Source of the DNA: Brevibacillus aydinogluensis | Lineage (GTDB): Bacteria; Bacillota; Bacilli; Brevibacillales; Brevibacillaceae | Assembly: GCF_031954365.1 (NCBI RefSeq) | Contig: NZ_JAUSVZ010000010.1 | Direction: 5' to 3' (one strand) | Length of the DNA: 64,000 bases | Shown: piece by piece, positions 59,681 to 64,000 of the stretch | Position numbering within the stretch: the first letter of the stretch is position 1 | Layout: every line of letters starts with the position of its first letter | Notes under the pieces: generated by a model | Databases searched by the model: none | What the model was told of the DNA's origin: nothing | What the model saw: the letters and a program-made list of their open reading frames with translations, nothing else | Made by a program: the position numbers and the translations under genes

Positions 59681-60409
59681 GTGACCCCTCTCGTATACGC
59701 ACATCGCGGCGCTTCCGGCATCTATCCGGAAAATACGATGGAAGCCTTTTACGGCGCGCTCAAGCGGCGTGCGGACGGCCTGGAACTGGATGTGCAGTTG
59801 AGCCTCGATGGAAAAGTGGTGGTGATTCACGATCATCTGCTGGAGCGCACCACCAACGGCACGGGCGCCGTTCAGCAGCACACCTGGCGGCAGCTTAGGC
59901 GGCTGCGGGCCGACAAGGGGGCCCGACAGTCCACGAGCCAGACGCGCATACCGTCGCTGAAGGAAGTCCTGGACGCGTTCGCCCCTACGTCGCTGCGGTT
60001 TATCATCGAATTGAAAAACTTTCTCGTCCCCCAGCCTCATCTGGAGGAACGGGTGATCGACTTGATCAAGCGCTATCAGCTGACGGAGCGAACCGTCGTC
60101 TCCTCGTTTAACTTTGACAGCCTGCTGCGCATCAAAGAGCTGGAGCCCGCGCAAGCTACCGGCCTGCTGTACGTCGGACCGCTTCAGCATCCCTGGGAAG
60201 TGGGCGCCCGCTACGGAACAAATCAGCTCCACGTGCCGGAAGACCAGCTGACCCCCTCCCTGGTGGAAGAAGCGAAAGCACGCGGCTTTCAAGTGGTCGG
60301 TTGGACCATTGACAAATCTGCCCGCATCCGGCAGGCTGCCGAAATGGGGGTAGACGGCATTATCACCAACTACCCGGGGAAGGCGCGAAAAGTGCTGCAG
60401 CGGCCGTGA
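59681..60409 (+). CDS. Glycerophosphodiester phosphodiesterase
   Basis: A 242-aa GDPD TIM-barrel enzyme starting at GTG (GGAGG 7 bases upstream). It has AHRGASGIYPENTMEAF, GLELDVQLSLDGKVVVIHDHLLERTTNGTG (two catalytic His and the metal acids), IIELKN and GWTIDKSARIRQAAEMGVDGIITNYPG. No signal peptide, so a cytoplasmic UgpQ-like enzyme that releases glycerol 3-phosphate from glycerophosphodiesters is likely. Confidence 0.95.
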   Translation: MTPLVYAHRGASGIYPENTMEAFYGALKRRADGLELDVQLSLDGKVVVIHDHLLERTTNGTGAVQQHTWRQLRRLRADKGARQSTSQTRIPSLKEVLDAFAPTSLRFIIELKNFLVPQPHLEERVIDLIKRYQLTERTVVSSFNFDSLLRIKELEPAQATGLLYVGPLQHPWEVGARYGTNQLHVPEDQLTPSLVEEAKARGFQVVGWTIDKSARIRQAAEMGVDGIITNYPGKARKVLQRP

Positions 60410-60423
60410 ACCCGTCAACAATG

Positions 60424-60455
60424 AAAAGGGAGCCCGTGTACAGGCTCCCTTTTTC
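60424..60455. terminator. Bidirectional terminator
   Basis: AAAAGGGAGCC-cgtgtaca-GGCTCCCTTTTT between two converging genes. Confidence 0.9.
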
Positions 60456-60475
60456 TCAATCGGCCATGGATGGCC

Positions 60476-61441
60476 TCAGGTCGTCTTCGGTTCGTAATAC
60501 TTGCCTTGCCAAGTGTTGCGCCGTTCCAGTTCGGCGTCGATGCCGTTCAGCACTTCCCATTTCTTGCGGCTCCACATCGGACCGATCAGCAAGTCGGGAG
60601 GCCCGTCCCCCGTCACGCGGTGGACAATCATCTCTGGAGGCAGAATTTCCAGGGTGTCCACCACCAATTTGGTGTACTCTTCCTGGGTCAGAAACTCCAG
60701 CAGCCCTGCCTCGTACTGCTTGACCATCGGCGTTTTGCGCAGCAGATGAAGCAGATGGATCTTGATGCCCTGCACGTCGAGATGGGCCACGGCCTTGGCC
60801 GTCTCCATCATGTCTTCATGGGTTTCACCCGGCAATCCGTAAATGATGTGGGAACATACGCGGATGTTGTGTTTGCGCAGTTTTTCCACGCCGTCCAGGT
60901 AGCACTGGTAATCGTGGGCGCGATTGATCAGTTTGGCGGTACGCTCGTGGATGGTTTGCAGCCCCAGCTCCACCCAGAGATACGTCCGTTCGTTCAGTTC
61001 GGCCAGATACTCCACCACGTCATCCGGCAAGCAGTCGGGCCGCGTGGCGATCGACAGGCCGACCACGCCCTCCTGTTTCAAAACCACCTCGTACATCTCG
61101 CGCAGTTCCTCCACGGGCGCGTACGTGTTGGTGTACGCCTGGAAAAACCCGATGTACTTGGCGGACGGCCACTTCGTGTGCATGCGGGTTTTTACGTCGT
61201 GGAACTGGCGCTCCAGATCCATCCGCCGGTCCCCGGCAAAATCACCCGAGCCGCGGGCGCTGCAAAACGTGCATCCCCCGGTGGCTACCGTGCCGTCCCG
61301 GTTCGGGCAGGTAAACCCGCCGTCCAGCGGCACCTTGAACACCTTCTCGTGAAACGTCTGGCGCAAGTGATAGTTCCATGTATGATAACGCTTGTTTCCC
61401 CACAGGCGCGGGGTATCCGCGTGTACAGATGCTTGTTTCAT
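60476..61441 (-). CDS. TIGR01212-family radical SAM protein (YtqA/YhcC-like)
   Basis: A 321-aa protein starting at ATG 61441 (AAAGGAG 6 bases upstream). It has the family N-terminus GNKRYHTWNYHLRQTFHEKVFKVPLDGGFTCPNRDGTVATGGCTFCSARGSGDF with the iron-sulfur cysteines in a CPNRDGTVATGGCTFC arrangement (Cx9-10CxxC rather than the common CxxxCxxC). VGLSIATRPDCL and LWVELGLQTIHERT follow. The biochemical role of this family is not settled; a tRNA- or protein-modification activity is often suggested. Confidence 0.9.
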   Translation of the reverse strand: MKQASVHADTPRLWGNKRYHTWNYHLRQTFHEKVFKVPLDGGFTCPNRDGTVATGGCTFCSARGSGDFAGDRRMDLERQFHDVKTRMHTKWPSAKYIGFFQAYTNTYAPVEELREMYEVVLKQEGVVGLSIATRPDCLPDDVVEYLAELNERTYLWVELGLQTIHERTAKLINRAHDYQCYLDGVEKLRKHNIRVCSHIIYGLPGETHEDMMETAKAVAHLDVQGIKIHLLHLLRKTPMVKQYEAGLLEFLTQEEYTKLVVDTLEILPPEMIVHRVTGDGPPDLLIGPMWSRKKWEVLNGIDAELERRNTWQGKYYEPKTT

Positions 61442-61558
61442 GGCTGTGCTCCTTTCCGTCGGGATGCCGGCCAAACGGATTTACAGACACCGCCTGGCGA
61501 TTCATCCATCGATTTATTATAACAGAAGTCACGACGGACGTGCGAACCGAAAGACAGG

Positions 61559-61590
61559 AAAAACCACAGGGAATGGCCCTGTGGTTTTTT
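61559..61590. terminator. Terminator of the glycosyltransferase gene's flank
   Basis: AAACCACAGGG-aatgg-CCCTGTGGTTT with A/T tails on both sides; on the minus strand it terminates the glycosyltransferase transcript just after its stop at 61603. Confidence 0.85.
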
Positions 61591-61602
61591 CCGTCTCTAT
61601 GG

Positions 61603-62841
61603 TCACTGTTGTATTTCTTCGATGCGAATGGCCCGTGTGTGCGACGTGTGACTCCACACCTGGTTGTTCTTGGTGAAGAACGCGTAGAACAGAATCGGGA
61701 GCCAGGTGAGGAAGAAGAATGGGAGCAGCAGCAGCCCGAAGTAACCTTTTAGCGGCACCTTGTCCAGGTACAGGGCCAATAGCGGCAGCAGGTAGAAAAC
61801 TGCTGTCGATCCGTAGATCATCCAGTCCGGCAGGAAGCTGACAATCGGCATGAACGCCTCAATCTCAAAAAAGCGTCCCAAAAACAACAGCGACATCATT
61901 GTGACAATCAGCACATACATCGGCTGAAACAGGTAAAACGCCGCGTCCAGCATGCCAAGACGGCGCTGCTTCAGGCCGTTTTTCAGGACGGTGCCGATGT
62001 AACGCCCTGCCACGTCATAATGTCCCTGCATCCAGCGAAGCCGCTGCCGCATGGAAGCCTTCAGATCAATCGGTTTTTCATCCCACACCTTCGTGTCGTG
62101 CGCCCACGTCGGGTAAATGCCTCGTTCGATACAGCGGGTGGCAAACTCCAGGTCTTCCGTCAAGCTGGTGGCACCCCAGCCCATCTCCTTGAGCAGATTG
62201 CTCTCGATACACAGACCGGTTCCGCCTAGTGTGTTGGGCAGCCCCAGGTTGTGACGGGCCAGCTGCCACATCCGGTTGGTAAACCAGTACGTGACTGCGT
62301 ACGAAAGCGTAATCCACGAGTCAAACGGGTTTTTGGAATCCAGGTAGGCCTGGATGACGCGCGCTCCTTTGCAGAGGCGATCGTTCATCACGCGCAGGAA
62401 GTTTTTCTCTACCAGGTTGTCTGCGTCAAACATCACGACAGCGTCATACTGTTTGGGCATCGCCCAGAGGTTCTCCAGCATCCACTCGATGCCGTAGCCC
62501 TTCCCGCGTTTGGACGAATCAAATCGCTCGCACGCGTACGCGCCGTGCGCTCTGACGATCTCCGCCGTATTGTCGGTACAGTTGTCGCAGATCACGAAGA
62601 TATCGTACATGTCGCGGGGGTAATCCAGCTGCTTCAGGTTTTCGATGAGCGGTGCAATGACCGCGCTTTCGTTGTGTGCCGCCACCAGTACTGCAAATGT
62701 CTTTTGCGGTTCATGGGTGACCTGCTCGTTATTGCGGAACAGGCCGGCACATGATACCAACGTTTGGTAGGCACTAATCACCCCTACTGTAGAAGTGAAT
62801 CCGATGAATAATCCCTCAATGATCTCTCTCAATGCACTCAT
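61603..62841 (-). CDS. Membrane-bound family 2 glycosyltransferase
   Basis: A 412-aa protein starting at ATG 62841 (GAGGAGAA 8 bases upstream). One N-terminal helix, then a GT-A domain with VLVAAHNESAVIAPLIENL, VICDNCTDN, AVVMFDADNLV (DxD) and the Q/RxxRW motif RQRLRWMQGHY, followed by four to five helices at the C-terminus. This is the processive-type layout of NodC/hyaluronan-synthase-like GT2 enzymes such as those making exopolysaccharide or acylated glycolipids. The polymer is unknown. An inverted repeat at 62857-62891 sits in the leader. Confidence 0.93.
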   Translation of the reverse strand: MSALREIIEGLFIGFTSTVGVISAYQTLVSCAGLFRNNEQVTHEPQKTFAVLVAAHNESAVIAPLIENLKQLDYPRDMYDIFVICDNCTDNTAEIVRAHGAYACERFDSSKRGKGYGIEWMLENLWAMPKQYDAVVMFDADNLVEKNFLRVMNDRLCKGARVIQAYLDSKNPFDSWITLSYAVTYWFTNRMWQLARHNLGLPNTLGGTGLCIESNLLKEMGWGATSLTEDLEFATRCIERGIYPTWAHDTKVWDEKPIDLKASMRQRLRWMQGHYDVAGRYIGTVLKNGLKQRRLGMLDAAFYLFQPMYVLIVTMMSLLFLGRFFEIEAFMPIVSFLPDWMIYGSTAVFYLLPLLALYLDKVPLKGYFGLLLLPFFFLTWLPILFYAFFTKNNQVWSHTSHTRAIRIEEIQQ

Positions 62842-62856
62842 TGGTTCTTCTCCTCG

Positions 62857-62891
62857 ACCTAAGTCAAATGCTGCGCAGTTATGACTTAGGT
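62857..62891. promoter_or_regulatory. 10-bp inverted repeat in the glycosyltransferase leader
   Basis: ACCTAAGTCA (62857-62866) and TGACTTAGGT (62882-62891), perfect, 15-base centre, directly upstream of the ribosome binding site. Could be an operator or an mRNA hairpin. Confidence 0.5.
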
Positions 62892-63048
62892 AGTGTTTTT
62901 CCAAAATTTCTCTCTTGTTTTTCTCTCAATTGGGAGTGTACCTCAAAACCGGTCATATAGCAATCACCCAAAAGTGGGAAAAACGGCGACACTTCTATCA
63001 CCATTCCCAGCTTTATTCGGTTCTATTCCGGTACATGACAATATGCAG

Positions 63049-63076
63049 AAAAAAAAGCCTTTGTCAAAAAAGGCTT
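63049..63076 (-). terminator. Terminator of the rRNA-tRNA operon
   Basis: AAGCCTTT (63055-63062) with AAAGGCTT (63069-63076), followed by TTTTTTTTC on the minus strand, 20 bases past tRNA-Glu. Confidence 0.85.
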
Positions 63077-63095
63077 CGTGGATGTGTATGAGCTT

Positions 63096-63172
63096 TGGTG
63101 ACCCGTAGGGGATTCGAACCCCTGAATGACAGCGTGAAAGGCTGCTGTGTTAAACCACTTCACCAACGGGCC
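63096..63172 (-). tRNA. tRNA-Glu (anticodon UUC)
   Basis: 77 bases with CCA. Acceptor GGCCCGT/ACGGGTC; anticodon loop CTTTCAC. Last tRNA of the operon. Confidence 0.97.
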
Positions 63173-63176
63173 ATGA

Positions 63177-63261
63177 TGGTGCGGTCGGCGAGACTCGAAC
63201 TCGCACGGGTCGCCCCGCCACCCCCTCAAGATGGTGTGTCTGCCAATTCCACCACGACCGC
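63177..63261 (-). tRNA. tRNA-Leu (anticodon GAG)
   Basis: 85 bases with CCA. Acceptor GCGGTCG/CGACCGC; anticodon loop TTGAGGG; long variable arm. Confidence 0.96.
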
Positions 63262-63271
63262 ATATATAACA

Positions 63272-63348
63272 TGGCGTCCCAGGAGAGATTCGAACTCCCG
63301 ACCGACGGCTTAGAAGGCCGCTGCTCTATCCAGCTGAGCTACTGGGAC
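63272..63348 (-). tRNA. tRNA-Arg (anticodon UCU)
   Basis: 77 bases with CCA. Acceptor GTCCCAG/CTGGGAC; anticodon stem GCGGC/GCCGT around CTTCTAA. Confidence 0.97.
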
Positions 63349-63355
63349 GTATAAG

Positions 63356-63429
63356 TGGAGGGAGTACCCGGATTCGAACCGGGGGTGAAGGTTTTGCAGA
63401 CCCGTGCCTTACCACTTGGCTATACTCCC
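63356..63429 (-). tRNA. tRNA-Cys (anticodon GCA)
   Basis: 74 bases with CCA. Acceptor GGGAGTA/TACTCCC; anticodon loop CTGCAAA. Confidence 0.97.
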
Positions 63430-63439
63430 TCGATATACA

Positions 63440-63516
63440 TGGGGCGATCGATGGGATTCGAACCCACGAATGCCGGAGCCACAATCCGGTGCGTTAACCA
63501 CTTCGCCACGACCGCC
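63440..63516 (-). tRNA. tRNA-His (anticodon GUG)
   Basis: 77 bases with CCA and the encoded extra 5' G. Acceptor GCGGTCG/CGATCGC; anticodon loop TTGTGGC. Confidence 0.97.
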
Positions 63517-63539
63517 GTGTTGTCAAAATATAGGAAAAA

Positions 63540-63613
63540 TGGCAGGGGCAGTAGGAATCGAACCCACACCAAAGGTTTTGGAGACCTTCGTTCTACCGTT
63601 AAACTATGCCCCT
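63540..63613 (-). tRNA. tRNA-Trp (anticodon CCA)
   Basis: 74 bases with CCA end. Acceptor AGGGGCA/TGCCCCT; anticodon stem AAGGT/ACCTT around CTCCAAA. Confidence 0.97.
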
Positions 63614-63614
63614 A

Positions 63615-63691
63615 TGGTAGCGGTGGAGGGGCTTGAACCCCCGACCTTTCGGGTATGAACCGAACGCTCTAGCCAGCTGAGCTACACCGCC
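63615..63691 (-). tRNA. tRNA-Met, elongator type (anticodon CAU)
   Basis: 77 bases with CCA. Acceptor GGCGGTG/CACCGCT; anticodon loop TTCATAC. It lacks the three G-C pairs of initiator tRNA; sequence resembles Bacillus elongator Met. Confidence 0.93.
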
Positions 63692-63717
63692 ATGCAGTAT
63701 GAATGCTGTAAGGAATA

Positions 63718-63809
63718 TGGCGGAGAGTGAGGGATTCGAACCCTCGCTACGCTAATCGCGTACTAACGGTTTAGCAAACCGTCCCCTTCGGCCTCTTGGG
63801 TAACTCTCC
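63718..63809 (-). tRNA. tRNA-Ser (anticodon GCU)
   Basis: 92 bases with CCA. Acceptor GGAGAGT/ACTCTCC; anticodon loop TTGCTAA; long variable arm. It is the first tRNA after the 23S gene. Confidence 0.97.
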
Positions 63810-63861
63810 GCGATATATACCTTCAAAACTGGATATGCATGGTGCAAAGGATCATTGGAGT

Positions 63862-64000
63862 GGATAAGTCCTCGACCGATTAGTATTCGTCAGCTCCACG
63901 CGTTGCCGCGCTTCCACACCGAACCTATCAACCTCATCGTCTTTGAGGGGTCTTACCAGCTTGACGCTGTGGGAAGTCTCATCTTGGAGGGGGCTTCACG
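63862..64000 (-). rRNA. 23S ribosomal RNA, 3' end (partial)
   Basis: The last ~139 bases on the minus strand read CGTGAAGCCCCCTCCAAGAT and on to GAGCTGACGAATACTAATCG, then GTCGAGGACTTATCC, the conserved 3' end of 23S rRNA. The remainder lies beyond the window. The next gene downstream is tRNA-Ser(GCU); no 5S rRNA sequence is present in the 52 bases between them. Confidence 0.93.

Overview
The window looks like chromosomal DNA from a spore-forming, fairly high-GC member of the Bacillales. A Brevibacillus-like, possibly thermophilic lineage is my best guess from gene content and codon style; this is inference, not a database result. Evidence for a sporeformer: spore photoproduct lyase, a YhcN/YlaJ-type lipoprotein, a YjcZ-like micropeptide, a Cys/His/Tyr-rich coat-like protein with MPSPN repeats, and a YodPQRST-type sporulation catabolic operon. 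Nearly all genes carry strong AGGAGG ribosome binding sites, and GTG/TTG starts are common.

Layout. 0-5.4 kb (minus): a YlmA-like ABC ATPase cut by the window edge, then what I read as a sporulation-delaying-protein (SDP)-like peptide toxin locus: a small secreted precursor, an SdpA/DUF5819-like protein, an SdpB/HTTM protein fused to a DCC thiol-disulfide oxidoreductase, a membrane transglutaminase and a four-helix membrane protein. 5.5-10.9 kb (minus): an operon for an amine or gamma-glutamyl-amine (aldehyde dehydrogenase, glutamine-synthetase-like ligase, SDR, 45-aa membrane peptide, APC permease). 11-23 kb: first copy of a structured dispersed repeat, AhpD-like protein, coat-like repeat protein, hutH behind a promoter-leader-terminator module, housekeeping genes, dck/dgk, splB, an ECF sigma/DUF4179 pair, second repeat copy, thiD. 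23.5-37.5 kb: NarL-type two-component pair, a candidate HEXXGH metallopeptidase, a flavin oxidoreductase interrupted by TAG, a CDF metal exporter, acsA, metallophosphoesterase, CdaR/PucR-like regulator, MsmX-like ATPase, HAD phosphatase, subtilase, quinone-reductase-like flavoprotein. 37.5-46.5 kb: YpuI, a TetR-HlyD-ABC2 efflux operon with its operator, YhcN/YlaJ lipoprotein, a muramidase-deacetylase fusion, a small zinc-ribbon protein, an acyl-CoA ligase.

46.6-50.6 kb is an AT-richer island of poorly conserved small genes, three of which are broken by a single frameshift each. 50.7-59.6 kb: tRNA-Ser(UGA), then the beta-lysine-type catabolic set (aldehyde dehydrogenase, YodQ, YodR, YodS, YodT, a divergent PucR activator, and YodP/AblB). 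59.6-62.9 kb: glycerophosphodiesterase, a TIGR01212 radical SAM protein and a membrane glycosyltransferase. 63.05-64 kb: the distal end of an rRNA operon read on the minus strand: 23S 3' end, then eight tRNAs (Ser, Met, Trp, His, Cys, Arg, Leu, Glu) and a terminator, with no 5S gene between 23S and the tRNAs.

The items most worth following up are the SDP-like locus with a cysteine-free precursor and a fused DCC domain, the two-copy repeat whose stems show compensatory changes, the HEXXGH protein, the muramidase-deacetylase fusion, and the cluster of frameshifted genes.
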